A stretch of DNA of 41,755 nucleotides from Desulfobacteraceae bacterium (lineage in GTDB: Bacteria; Desulfobacterota; DSM-4660; Desulfatiglandales; Desulfatiglandaceae). The notes beneath the pieces were generated by a model. It was not told the origin of the DNA. It did no database searches and saw only the letters and a list, made by a program, of their open reading frames with translations. This document shows positions 24,847 through 33,917 of this stretch, piece by piece. The stretch spans positions 1 to 41,755 of the forward strand of contig JAUWMR010000033.1 in assembly GCA_030613055.1 (NCBI GenBank), written 5' to 3'. Position 1 is the stretch's first letter. The number at the start of each line of letters is the position of its first letter. A program made the position numbers and the translations under genes.

Positions 24847-26502
24847 ATGGTCCATCACGCAACAGTTGATGCACAGCATAAGTTGAGTTTCTGGGCAAAT
24901 AAACCTGGTTACAAGCCTGTTTTATTATTAATGGCGGCGATTGTCTTTACCGGGCTGGTTGTTATTCCACCTCCACAGAGCATGATTGATCTGGCGGGAA
25001 AGATCAGTCCTGCCGGGTACAAACTGCCAACCGGGTGCAAGACTATTACCGACAGTATCAATAATAAGCACCACCCTGCCGCCTTTGAGGCGGCGAAAAA
25101 GGCCGATAAAAAGGCCCTCGCAAAGGCTAAACCTCTATTTACGGACAGAGACGCGGCCCAGTTGGCTAAGATTATGCTTGGCATATTCTTTTTAGTTGTT
25201 TTTTTATGGGCAACCGAGGCCCTGCCCCTTGGAGCAACCGATATCCTGGCGGGAGTGATGTTGTACCTTTTCTGCATCCTTCCTGTGAATGAGATCTCCC
25301 AGGCATATATGAAGGATGCCGTATTTTTTATCTTCGGCATTTTAGCGGTGGCAGTGGGCGTTGCCAAGACTGGACTCGATAAGCGGATTGGACTGATACT
25401 GCTAAGCCGTATAAAAAATGCAAAGGCATTTGCATTTATCTTTATTCCGGTATTGGGAATGTCGGCAAGTTTTCTGTCTGAACATGCCCTTGTGGCGCTC
25501 CTGATTCCGGTTCTTATGGGTATATACAAGGTTACATGCAGGATGCACGGGGTTGAAAAGGACAGGGCCTTAGCCGTCTTTCTCCTGTTAGGAGTATGTT
25601 TTGCCGCAAATCACGGCGGCCCGGGCTCTCCTGCGGCCGGTGGACGAAACGCCATCATGGTGGGATATCTTATGGAATATGGTATGCCCATCTCCTTTTT
25701 AGACTGGATGAAATACGGCATGCCGTTTGTCCCCTTAATGGGCGTGGTCATAGGCGCTTATATGTATATTCGCCTGAAGCCCAAGTTTAAGGTCCAGGAT
25801 GTCAACCCGAGTGAAGTTGTCAAGGCAGAAGTCGCCAGGATGCCCAAGTTTGGAGGAAAAGAGGCCATGATGGCAGTTATCCTGGTCGTACTGGTCGCTG
25901 CATGGATTATTCTGAGCGAACATTACGGATTGGGAGGACCCACGCTTTACGCGGTTATGGCCATGTTTCTCTGCCGTATTATCACATGGGATGATATCCA
26001 GGAGGGTGTGGCATTGGATGTGGTGGGATTATACGCTGCCGCCTGCGCCATGGGCCTTGGCCTGAAATTCACAGGCGGAGCGCTCTGGTTAGCCAATACC
26101 TTTGTGGCGATGCTTCCCGATTTTATTGCCCACGGAGATAGCCTGGCCATAGGGATCAGCGTGCTTACCGGGACCATGACCAATTTTATGAGTGACGGGG
26201 CGACAGTTGCGGCCCTTGGGCCTATTGTCCTGCCCATGGCCGAGCTTGCCAATGTCCATGTGTGGAAACTGGGCCTGGCCTGTGCCTTTTCCTCTTCTTT
26301 TGCAAACTTTTTGGTTGTTGGGACCCCGAACAATGCTATTGCCTTTGGCATGGGCAAGGATCCCGAGACAGGGGAAAGGCTGTTGAGCGTCTTTGATTTT
26401 GTGAAGTATGGATTACCTGTAACCATCCTTGCATGGCTTGTACTGTGGTTCTGGGCAATATTAGGGTACTGGCGATTCCTTGACTGGCCAGCGCTGGGGT
26501 GA
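24847..26502 (+). CDS. SLC13/DASS family sodium:anion symporter (copy 3)
   Basis: The 551-residue transporter has a first helix at about 22-40, a hydrophilic Lys/Ala-rich loop (about 45-105), then the main membrane domain. Substrate-site regions are GGPGSPAAGGRN (about 257-268), TNFMSDGATVAALGP (from about 445) and GTPNNAIAFG, closest to copy 1. The start is fixed by TAAGGAGG before ATG 24847; earlier in-frame codons lie inside the -24/-12 promoter or its early leader. It is the first gene of a likely sigma54-controlled operon with the kinase at 26510, the receiver at 28223 and the kinase at 28723. Sulfate or another small anion is the likely substrate by family and context. Confidence 0.92.
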   Translation: MVHHATVDAQHKLSFWANKPGYKPVLLLMAAIVFTGLVVIPPPQSMIDLAGKISPAGYKLPTGCKTITDSINNKHHPAAFEAAKKADKKALAKAKPLFTDRDAAQLAKIMLGIFFLVVFLWATEALPLGATDILAGVMLYLFCILPVNEISQAYMKDAVFFIFGILAVAVGVAKTGLDKRIGLILLSRIKNAKAFAFIFIPVLGMSASFLSEHALVALLIPVLMGIYKVTCRMHGVEKDRALAVFLLLGVCFAANHGGPGSPAAGGRNAIMVGYLMEYGMPISFLDWMKYGMPFVPLMGVVIGAYMYIRLKPKFKVQDVNPSEVVKAEVARMPKFGGKEAMMAVILVVLVAAWIILSEHYGLGGPTLYAVMAMFLCRIITWDDIQEGVALDVVGLYAAACAMGLGLKFTGGALWLANTFVAMLPDFIAHGDSLAIGISVLTGTMTNFMSDGATVAALGPIVLPMAELANVHVWKLGLACAFSSSFANFLVVGTPNNAIAFGMGKDPETGERLLSVFDFVKYGLPVTILAWLVLWFWAILGYWRFLDWPALG

Positions 26503-26509
26503 TTTTATT

Positions 26510-28171
26510 ATGAAAACATCACTTTATTCAAATCTCCAGAGAAATATTATTGCCGTCACCCTGCTGGTGTCCCTTGCCCCGCTTATTCTTCTTGGCGTAA
26601 CCATGTATTATCAGTTTTCCAGGACCTGCAGGGATAAGATCGAAGAGCAGATAAGATATAGAGCCGGGGCGCAGGCAGAGGCCGTGGACCTGTTTTTAAA
26701 GGAACGCACGGCCATTCTTGGGGCAATGGCTGCCAGTCACAGCCTTAGTGAAATGATCCTGGGAAAGAATCTTTCCAGGGTATTTGAGGTCATGAATCAA
26801 TGGGCAGGGGCATTTGTGGATTTGGGAGTCATAGATAATGCCGGTCAACATCTGGCCTACGTGGGGCCTTATGATTTAAAGGGGCTTAATTACTATCAGC
26901 AGCCCTGGTTTGCCGAGGTTATGAGCAAGGGCATATACATCAGTGATGTATATACGGGCTTTCGGCAGTTGCCCCATTTCATTATTGCCGTTCGACGCCA
27001 GGAAGGCCAGAACAGCTGGATCCTGAGGGCAACCATTGACCCGGACATCTTCGGGGGAATAGTGCGATCCGCCCAGATTGGAAAGACAGGAGATGCCTAC
27101 CTCATCAACAGGGACGGTTTTTTTCAAACCAATCCACGGTTCGACGGACGTATATTAGCCGAATCAAAGCTTAATACGAGGCTGTTTGGTGGCAGGACAA
27201 CGGTTATTGAGCAGGAAAATAGACACGGCAGGAAACTCCTTTATGCCGGAAGCTGGCTCAAAAATGACAAATGGCTGCTTGTTATCAGCCAGGATCCGCA
27301 TGAGCAAATGAGCGGTCTATTTATGGCCCGGAACGTGGAAATCGTGATCATTATTTCCGGGATCCTCGCAATCATCCTGGCAACCATATTTACAACCCGT
27401 CTGACAGTCAGCCGGTTAAGACAGTCAGACTCGAGGATGAATGAACTCAACGCGGAACTGATCCAGTCGGACAAATTGGCTGCCATAGGCAAAATGGCGG
27501 CAGGTGTGGCCCATGAAATCAACAACCCATTAGCTGTCATTCTACAGAAAACCGGATGGATGGAAGATCTCCTGTATGATGAGAATTTTCAAAACGCCAA
27601 AAGCCTTGAAGAATATAAGGAGTCCATTAAAATCATAGAGGAATATGTAGAGCGCGCGCGAAAGGTCGTGCATAATATGCTTGGCTATGCGCGCAAGATG
27701 GAGCCTCATTTAGAGGATGTGGATGTGAATGGAACTATCAATCAGACCATCGACATGTTAGAGAATTACGCAAGAACCAATAGTATTGATATTCAAACAG
27801 AACTGGATCCGGATCTCCCGATTATTGCCGGAAACGAGGCCCAGCTCCAGCAGGTTTTTATGAACCTGATATCAAATGCTATTGACGCAATCGGCAAAAA
27901 CGGCCTGATTAAGGTGAAAAGCGGCCGTACGGGCTCAGACATAGCAGTCAGCATAATAGACGATGGCCCTGGCATACCCCGGGATCAGCAGAAAAAGGTC
28001 TTTGACCCGTTTTTTACGACAAAGGAGGCAGGCAAGGGCACGGGCCTCGGGTTGTGGGTCATTTATGAAATAATAAAAAGCATGGGGGGCTCTATTACCA
28101 TAAAAAGCGAGGTGGAAAAAGGCACTACTTTTGTGGTAAACATTCCCATAGTAGTTCCGGAGAAAAAATGA
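26510..28171 (+). CDS. Cache-domain membrane sensor histidine kinase (duplicate B)
   Basis: The 553-residue kinase is the close duplicate of the one at 21976, with the same layout: helices at about 13-35 and 278-298, double-Cache-like sensor with [18 protein letters not shown], His335 in [12 protein letters not shown], and complete N, G1 and G2 boxes. ATG 26510 is chosen because its start (MKTSLYSNLQ) aligns with [10 protein letters not shown] of the duplicate. It begins 7 bp after the SLC13 gene, so transporter and sensor are made together and may interact or respond to the same anion. Confidence 0.92.
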   Translation: MKTSLYSNLQRNIIAVTLLVSLAPLILLGVTMYYQFSRTCRDKIEEQIRYRAGAQAEAVDLFLKERTAILGAMAASHSLSEMILGKNLSRVFEVMNQWAGAFVDLGVIDNAGQHLAYVGPYDLKGLNYYQQPWFAEVMSKGIYISDVYTGFRQLPHFIIAVRRQEGQNSWILRATIDPDIFGGIVRSAQIGKTGDAYLINRDGFFQTNPRFDGRILAESKLNTRLFGGRTTVIEQENRHGRKLLYAGSWLKNDKWLLVISQDPHEQMSGLFMARNVEIVIIISGILAIILATIFTTRLTVSRLRQSDSRMNELNAELIQSDKLAAIGKMAAGVAHEINNPLAVILQKTGWMEDLLYDENFQNAKSLEEYKESIKIIEEYVERARKVVHNMLGYARKMEPHLEDVDVNGTINQTIDMLENYARTNSIDIQTELDPDLPIIAGNEAQLQQVFMNLISNAIDAIGKNGLIKVKSGRTGSDIAVSIIDDGPGIPRDQQKKVFDPFFTTKEAGKGTGLGLWVIYEIIKSMGGSITIKSEVEKGTTFVVNIPIVVPEKK

Positions 28172-28222
28172 ACTTTGAACCGATCTCTTAAGATTTAAAA
28201 ATTTAAAATAATGGAGGTTTTT

Positions 28223-28684
28223 ATGGATTATTTTAGAGTTCTAATTGTGGATGACGAGAAACCCTTTGTAGATACTTTGGTTAATCGATTCAACAAGAGA
28301 AATATAGATACGACAGGGGTCCTCAGTGGTGAGGAGGCATTGGAATTGATGAAGGAAAAACTCTTTGACGTGGTTATCCTTGACATAAAAATGCCCGGGG
28401 GAATGGATGGGATCGAGACTCTGAGAGAGATCAAGAAGGTTCAACCCCTTTCCGAGATTATACTCCTTACAGGACACGGGTCGGTTGAGACAAGTATTGA
28501 AGGGATGAAATTGGGCGCCTTTGATTACGTTTTAAAACCTGTGAAATTAGAAGATCTTCTCGTAAAGATGGCTGAAGCCTTTGAAAAAAAGGACGCCCAT
28601 GACCAGAAGATCCGGAGCGCTAAGATAAGGGAATTGATCCGCTTTCCGGGACGGGTGCTTGAGCAGGAAAAAGAGGAAAAATAG
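28223..28684 (+). CDS. response regulator, receiver only with helical tail (duplicate B)
   Basis: The 153-residue receiver is a duplicate of the one at 23689: Asp54 phosphoacceptor, the MPGGMDG loop with the extra glycine, and tail KKDAHDQKIRSAKIRELI followed by a longer charged end (LEQEKEEK). GGAGG lies 5 bases before ATG 28223. It is preceded by the same short intergenic sequence as its duplicate, so kinase, spacer and receiver were copied as one block. Confidence 0.9.
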   Translation: MDYFRVLIVDDEKPFVDTLVNRFNKRNIDTTGVLSGEEALELMKEKLFDVVILDIKMPGGMDGIETLREIKKVQPLSEIILLTGHGSVETSIEGMKLGAFDYVLKPVKLEDLLVKMAEAFEKKDAHDQKIRSAKIRELIRFPGRVLEQEKEEK

Positions 28685-28722
28685 GATTTTATAATTTGTT
28701 TTTGTTTTTGGGTGTCAGAGCC

Positions 28723-30408
28723 ATGAAAGAACATCGCTATGCGGGTTTGAGAAGAAGTATCCTGGGCAGTATGATCCTGGTGCCGCTCGTTCCCTTTATT
28801 CTTATTCTGGGTATCGGTTATTATTATTTTACAACGTCCATACAGACCAGCACCATCGCGAGCATGAAACGAATCGTTGGCGATCATCGCCAGATGATCG
28901 AATCGTTTTTAACGGAACGCAAGGCAAATCTTGAGTATATTCTCTATTCCTACAGTTTTGATGAATTAGCTGAACCCCAGAAGCTCTATGATATATTCTG
29001 CCAGTTACAAAAAGAATCTAATGCATTTTTGGATCTTGGCCTGTTTAATGAAGAAGGCATCCATGTGAATTACCAGGGACCCTACAAATTGGCTGGCAGG
29101 GATTATGGGAAAGAAGACTGGTTTAAGGAAGTCATGAAGGAGGGTCATTATATCAGCGATATTTTCTTAGGCTACCGGCGCATACCTCATTTTGTTATTG
29201 CCACTAAAAGAGAAGAGGCAGGGAGAAAATGGATAATCAGGGCCACAATCGATACATACATGTTCAATGATCTGGTCAAAAAGGTCCGAATCGGCAGAAC
29301 CGGCGAGGCATATATCCTCAATAAGGATGGCGTATTCCAGACAGAGAGGCGATCTGGCGGAAATCTAATGGAAATAGATCCTGAAAAAGTCAGATACCCA
29401 TCATCTCAGAGCGGAATTATAAACTTCATTCATAAAGATGAAAGGGGTGAGACGTATTGCTATACTACGACCTGGCTTAAGGATAAGGACTGGCTCCTTG
29501 TTGTCAGGCAAGAAAAGGCGGATGCATTCAAGGCATTCCGATCTGCCGCCTACCTGATTATCCTTATCAGTTTAATCGGTGGCGGAGTTATTATCGGCCT
29601 CGCGTTTTATATGACGGATCGAATTATCAGGCGGATGAAAAGAATAGACATTGAAAAAGAGCAATTGGGCGATCAGCTCATCAGGGCGAGCAGGTTAGCG
29701 GAGATTGGGGAAATGGCAACAGGTATTGCCCATGAAATCAACAATCCCCTCCAGATCATGAATAGCGAACATGGGCTTATAGAGGTTCTCCTTTCTGATC
29801 TGAAGGAGCATGGAGATCTAAAGGAATCGGAAGATTTGAAAGAACTCGAGGATTCCATTGACCAAATAAAGATTCAAATTGGCCGTTGTTCAAAAATTAC
29901 GCACGCTGTTCTTAAGTTCGGCAGGCAAAGCGATGTCGTTTCTACGGATATCGACCTTGGTGGTTTTATCCCCGAGGTTATCGGTCTGGTTGAAAATAAG
30001 GCAAGCGTCGAAGGGATCACCGTAAAACAGGATATATCGGAAGACACGCCCTTGATCCAGGGTGATCCGGGACAACTGCAGCAGGTATTGATTAATCTTT
30101 TTAATAATGCAATTGATGCGATTGTTGAAAGGCACGGTTCTGAGGGGGGCGAACTGGTTATTGCAAGTCATATTGGGGAAGATGGGAAGGTTGAAATCTC
30201 TGTAAAAGATAATGGGGGCGGTATCAGTCCTGATAATTTGAAAAAAGTTTTTCAACCTTTTTTTACAACAAAACCGGTGGGGAAGGGAACGGGATTGGGG
30301 CTTTCCGTCTGTTACGGCATTATAGACCACATGGGCGGTATCATGGAGGTCAGCAGTCAAAAAGGCGTTGGAACTACCTTTTTTATACGTCTCCCGGTTG
30401 CGACTTAG
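28723..30408 (+). CDS. Cache-domain membrane sensor histidine kinase
   Basis: The 561-residue kinase has helices at about 15-37 and 276-298 and a double-Cache-like sensor between them (YISDIFLGYRRIPHFVIA at 143-160), then HisKA with His337 in [12 protein letters not shown], an acidic insertion between the HisKA helices (repeats of LKE.EDLKE), and an intact HATPase_c. It is more distant from the two duplicates than they are from each other. ATG 28723 is preferred; an upstream TTG (28696) has no Shine-Dalgarno. It is followed at 60 bp by the receiver at 30469, its likely partner. Confidence 0.9.
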   Translation: MKEHRYAGLRRSILGSMILVPLVPFILILGIGYYYFTTSIQTSTIASMKRIVGDHRQMIESFLTERKANLEYILYSYSFDELAEPQKLYDIFCQLQKESNAFLDLGLFNEEGIHVNYQGPYKLAGRDYGKEDWFKEVMKEGHYISDIFLGYRRIPHFVIATKREEAGRKWIIRATIDTYMFNDLVKKVRIGRTGEAYILNKDGVFQTERRSGGNLMEIDPEKVRYPSSQSGIINFIHKDERGETYCYTTTWLKDKDWLLVVRQEKADAFKAFRSAAYLIILISLIGGGVIIGLAFYMTDRIIRRMKRIDIEKEQLGDQLIRASRLAEIGEMATGIAHEINNPLQIMNSEHGLIEVLLSDLKEHGDLKESEDLKELEDSIDQIKIQIGRCSKITHAVLKFGRQSDVVSTDIDLGGFIPEVIGLVENKASVEGITVKQDISEDTPLIQGDPGQLQQVLINLFNNAIDAIVERHGSEGGELVIASHIGEDGKVEISVKDNGGGISPDNLKKVFQPFFTTKPVGKGTGLGLSVCYGIIDHMGGIMEVSSQKGVGTTFFIRLPVAT

Positions 30409-30468
30409 AGTTTAAACACTTAACTACTCAACTACTCAACCATTTGAACAGGTTATAGGGGGCAAAGC

Positions 30469-30918
30469 ATGGAAAAAATGAAGATGATGCTTGTAGATGA
30501 TGAAGAAAGATTTCTTTCTACTACCAAAAAGTTGCTTTTGAAAAAGGGATACGATGTCCTCACGGCTGTGAGTGGGTCAGAGGCATTGGAAAAATTGAGA
30601 ACCCATAATATCCACGTTGTGATATTAGACGTTAAAATGCCCGGAATGGATGGCATTGAAACACTAAAAGCAATTAAAAAGCTTTTTCCTATGGTCGAGG
30701 TCATAATGCTGACCGGGCACGCCACGGCAGAGTCTGCCGTTCAGGGTTTAAAGTCAGGGGCCACGGATTATCTTATGAAACCCACGGATGTAAACGACCT
30801 TATTGAAAAGGCAGAAGAGGCGTTCGATAAAAGGCAGAGGCTGGAAGAAAAGATCCGCGTGGCCCAGACCCGGAGCTTTATGAAGTCCCCGAGACAAATC
30901 ATCAGAGACACTGAGTAA
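30469..30918 (+). CDS. response regulator, receiver only with helical tail
   Basis: The 149-residue receiver has Asp9-Asp11, Asp54 in VVILDVKMPGMDG, and Thr and Lys in MLTGHA and LMKPTD, then a tail (DKRQRLEEKIRVAQTRSFM) like that of its relatives. TAGGGGG precedes the ATG. The 60 bp before it contain CTTAACTACTCAACTACTC simple repeats related to those at 7714-7857. It probably pairs with the kinase just upstream. There is no output domain. Confidence 0.9.
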   Translation: MEKMKMMLVDDEERFLSTTKKLLLKKGYDVLTAVSGSEALEKLRTHNIHVVILDVKMPGMDGIETLKAIKKLFPMVEVIMLTGHATAESAVQGLKSGATDYLMKPTDVNDLIEKAEEAFDKRQRLEEKIRVAQTRSFMKSPRQIIRDTE

Positions 30919-30930
30919 CCTTGATCTGGA

Positions 30931-31164
30931 GTAACACTTTAGACCTTTGAAAACAGTACCGAGACATGGGGGTCTCTTTTTTAAAAGCCGCATAAAACGA
31001 TCTTATTTGAGAGCAACCTTTTTTTGTAGCGCAGAGCTTTAGTCCCGCTTTAGCGGGACCATTTTGATGCAGGGCTAAAGCCCTGCGCTACGCTACCTGC
31101 CTGCCGGTAGGCAGGTGAGAGAGAATGCACGCAAAAAGGTTACACTCATCTCATTTTATGGAAT
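30931..31164. mobile_element. repeated intergenic unit copy 5 with MITE-like insertion, copy B
   Basis: The unit reads GTAACACTTTAGACCTTTG, GAGACATGGGGGTCTCTTTTTT and AAAAGCCGCAT (30931-30993). It is followed by the MITE-like element in inverted orientation relative to copy A: the intact end AAAAAGGTTACACTC lies at about 31132-31146, the other end (near 31010) is decayed. One internal hairpin is replaced by GTCCCGCTTTAGCGGGAC. The GAGAC/GTCTC hairpin with its T run could end the 30469 transcript. No gene lies here. Confidence 0.6.
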
Positions 31165-31227
31165 GCTCATCAGGTTTCCCGAAAAGACAAGTGATAGATA
31201 ACCAGAAGAAAAAGTGAGGTTTGAAAA

Positions 31228-33078
31228 ATGGCTAAACCTGAAAAAAAGGCCACTGGATATGACAAATATGTGGACTGGAAGCTCTTTGTTATACCTGTCG
31301 TTTTATTCTTTGCTGTCCTGATCCTTCCTACGCCTTACGGTATGAAGGACGTGGGTACCGAAGTCAGGGTAGGTCCAAAGGCCGTTGTAAATCTTATAAC
31401 AAAGGAGCTGTTTAATATAAAGAGCTCAGATGTGGGTCAATGGGAGCTTCTAACCGCCCAGATGATGGAAAGAAACATGAGGATGGGGGCGCTTTCCAAA
31501 GACCGGTTTCTTAAAAGAGAACTAAAATGGTGCAAAAAATACAAAATCCAGGCAGATGACGAAAATCTGAAGAGGGCCCGCAAATACGTCGAGGAAAATA
31601 TCAGCGATAAGGCATTCCTTGAAATCATGGAAAAATCCATGAAACTCAGAAAGGACGGGCTTAAGTACGAGGATCTTTCTCCCAGGGACAAAAAAGCCGC
31701 CGATAAAGGTGCCTGGCATATCAAGGTTGCGATAGCAATGATGGTCTTTGTCGTTTTCTGCTTTATGACGGAATGTATTCCGCTTCCGGGTGTCGCCTTT
31801 TGTATCGGTCTCATTCTTGTGTTCACCGGCGTTGTTACAAGGAAACAGGTGGCCATGCTCTACTGGAGCGACGCGTGCTGGTTTATTATGGGAAGTCTAA
31901 TGTTTGCGGCCGCCTTTGTGAAAACCGGAGTTGATAAGAGGATGTGCCTTGCAATGTTTAAAAAATTGGCCGTGCCCAATATTAAATGGGTAACTCTTGT
32001 CTTTTTTATCATTATTGCTCCTCTCGCGGCCTTTATCTCCGACCATGCATTGGCTGCCATGTTCCTTCCCATAGGGATGCTTCTCTATCAAAACAGCCTG
32101 ACGGATGAGGTTCCCGAGGACAAAGAATTAGCCAAGATGCTCATGATAGCGATTGCCATGGCCTGTAACATAGGAGGCCCCGGGGCACCCTCTGGTGGGG
32201 CGAGAAACGTGATAATGATGACCTACTTAAATGACATGTTCGGTTTTGATATCGGCTATTTTCAATGGGTCACCTATTGTTTCCCGTTTATCATTTTCAT
32301 GATTCCTGCGACGTGGTTTGTGGTAAACTGGCGCTTTAAGCCCAAAATTACTTCCCTTGCCCCTGCCATGAATCATCTTCAAAGAGAGATAGGGAAGATG
32401 GGGGGCTGGAACAGACAGCAGATATCGGCGCTTATTATTTTCTTTGTCATGGTGTTTGGCTGGTTCACGGAAAAGGTCTTCTATAATATGGGTATTTATC
32501 CCGTTCGTCTCGGGATTGGCGTAATAGCAGTTGGAGGCGCAATGGCCTATCTCCTGGCCGGCGTTGTCAACTGGAGAGACTACCAGGAAAAGGTGGACTG
32601 GGGTGTGGTCTGGCTATATGCCGGCGCCATAATATTTGGCCGCACCCTGGACAGCACCGGGGCTGCCTACTGGCTGGCAAGATCGGTCATTGATGTTCTC
32701 GGGCCCCTTGGAATGGATTCAGGGCTCCCTCTTTTGGCGACTTCAAACGGTCTTACTGCCGTGTTGACCAATCTTATGGCCGATGGCCCCGCGGCAGCGG
32801 CCGTGGGCCCCATCGCCCTGAACATGGCAGGCCTTGTTCATCCTGGCACCACTTATCTGCCCTTTATGGCCATGGCCACAGCAATATCATCTTCCTTTGC
32901 ATATTGTTTGATTATAGGAACACCTCCGAACGCCATTGTTTATGCAAGCGGCTACCTTGAGCCAAAGGATTATCTCAGGGTTGGGATACCCATGTGGTTT
33001 ATCGCGAACGTACTTATTGTTTTGCTTACGGCGGTCTACTGGAGTTTCAGGGGGTTTGGCGGGTTGCCCGGATTTTAG
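31228..33078 (+). CDS. SLC13/DASS family sodium:anion symporter (copy 4, with large insert)
   Basis: The 616-residue transporter has a first helix at about 15-33, then a charged, mostly helical insert of about 125 residues (about 35-160), longer than in the other copies, before the main membrane domain. Substrate-site regions are GGPGAPSGGARN, TNLMADGPAAAAVGP and GTPPNAIVYA, different again from the other copies. GAGG precedes the ATG. The next genes (52-residue membrane protein, YIP1-family protein, REC-CBS regulator, PAS kinase) follow on the same strand and may form one unit with it. Confidence 0.9.
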   Translation: MAKPEKKATGYDKYVDWKLFVIPVVLFFAVLILPTPYGMKDVGTEVRVGPKAVVNLITKELFNIKSSDVGQWELLTAQMMERNMRMGALSKDRFLKRELKWCKKYKIQADDENLKRARKYVEENISDKAFLEIMEKSMKLRKDGLKYEDLSPRDKKAADKGAWHIKVAIAMMVFVVFCFMTECIPLPGVAFCIGLILVFTGVVTRKQVAMLYWSDACWFIMGSLMFAAAFVKTGVDKRMCLAMFKKLAVPNIKWVTLVFFIIIAPLAAFISDHALAAMFLPIGMLLYQNSLTDEVPEDKELAKMLMIAIAMACNIGGPGAPSGGARNVIMMTYLNDMFGFDIGYFQWVTYCFPFIIFMIPATWFVVNWRFKPKITSLAPAMNHLQREIGKMGGWNRQQISALIIFFVMVFGWFTEKVFYNMGIYPVRLGIGVIAVGGAMAYLLAGVVNWRDYQEKVDWGVVWLYAGAIIFGRTLDSTGAAYWLARSVIDVLGPLGMDSGLPLLATSNGLTAVLTNLMADGPAAAAVGPIALNMAGLVHPGTTYLPFMAMATAISSSFAYCLIIGTPPNAIVYASGYLEPKDYLRVGIPMWFIANVLIVLLTAVYWSFRGFGGLPGF

Positions 33079-33137
33079 GTTAGTGAAAACCGTAAAAATC
33101 CGCAATGCAGAATCAAATATAGGCCAGAGGCTGAACC

Positions 33138-33296
33138 ATGAAGAACAGTGATCAGGAAATAGTCATAAATCCGAAGAAGACCTTTTTTCACTCAAAAGGG
33201 GTTACCTATTTTAACAAAAAAACAGAGCGGGCCTTTTTTTTCATACTGACAATAGCGATGCTTTTATGGGGAATTTTTGAAAAAATTGGTTTTTAG
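33138..33296 (+). CDS. 52-residue single-pass membrane protein
   Basis: This small gene encodes a basic N-terminal half (KKTFFHSKGVTYFNKKTER at about 13-31) followed by one hydrophobic helix (about 32-47, AFFFILTIAMLLWGIF). It lies between the SLC13 gene (60 bp upstream) and the YIP1-family gene (12 bp downstream), in the same direction, so it is probably a real member of the unit. GAGG lies about 10 bases before the ATG. It may be a small partner of the transporter. No family is recognised. Confidence 0.6.
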   Translation: MKNSDQEIVINPKKTFFHSKGVTYFNKKTERAFFFILTIAMLLWGIFEKIGF

Positions 33297-33308
33297 CAAG
33301 GAATATCA

Positions 33309-33857
33309 ATGACAGAGTCCATTACACTAACAAATAATGACAGGTTAACCATTGGGTCATACTTTCAGGCTTTGACAAGGATATTAGGCTCACCCGCTCA
33401 GTTTTTTGGTGAATTCCCCGGGGAAGTTGGTTTTCGACAACCTTTTGGGTTTCTAATTGTATCCGGTCTCTTTTATACCGGGGCGAGTCTCACCTGCATC
33501 CATGAGAGCCCCGTTATCATGGCCGGGATACTCTTAGTGAATGCCATAGCCATGCCTTTTATCTTAGCGGGCATCAGTTATATGGTCATGACCATGAGCA
33601 TCGGCAAACGGGTGACGTTTGCAAGGCTCTTTGCAGTGTATGCCTTTGCCACGGGGGTCACCCTGCTCGCGTCCTGGATCCCTCTGTTTATCTGGCTCAC
33701 CGAGCCATGGAAATGGTTGCTCATCGGCATCGGCATGGTCAAAGGATGTGGATTGAATGGGAAGCAAGCAATTCTGATTATCGGGGTTTCCATATTCATC
33801 GTAGTTTTGTTCTTCTGGTCTCTCGCGCCAGTGGTTACTTACATAAAAGGGTTTTAA
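33309..33857 (+). CDS. YIP1 family membrane protein
   Basis: The 182-residue protein has a short soluble start (SYFQALTRILGSPAQFFGEF at about 17-36) followed by about five hydrophobic segments (about 47-64, 70-98, 105-125, 132-145 and 155-178), the pattern of bacterial Yip1-domain proteins. Their role in bacteria is not known. AGGA lies before the ATG. It is 12 bp after the small membrane protein gene and 60 bp before the REC-CBS gene, so it belongs to the transporter 4 unit. Confidence 0.7.
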   Translation: MTESITLTNNDRLTIGSYFQALTRILGSPAQFFGEFPGEVGFRQPFGFLIVSGLFYTGASLTCIHESPVIMAGILLVNAIAMPFILAGISYMVMTMSIGKRVTFARLFAVYAFATGVTLLASWIPLFIWLTEPWKWLLIGIGMVKGCGLNGKQAILIIGVSIFIVVLFFWSLAPVVTYIKGF

Positions 33858-33917
33858 GAAATGAAAGTAAATAATTATACCTCGAAATATTGAATTGTTA
33901 CAGAGGAGGCATATAGA

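Noticed and set aside
24909-25529. 206-codon open frame on the minus strand
   Set aside because: It lies fully within SLC13 copy 3; long antisense frames are expected opposite such hydrophobic genes, and no start signals were seen.
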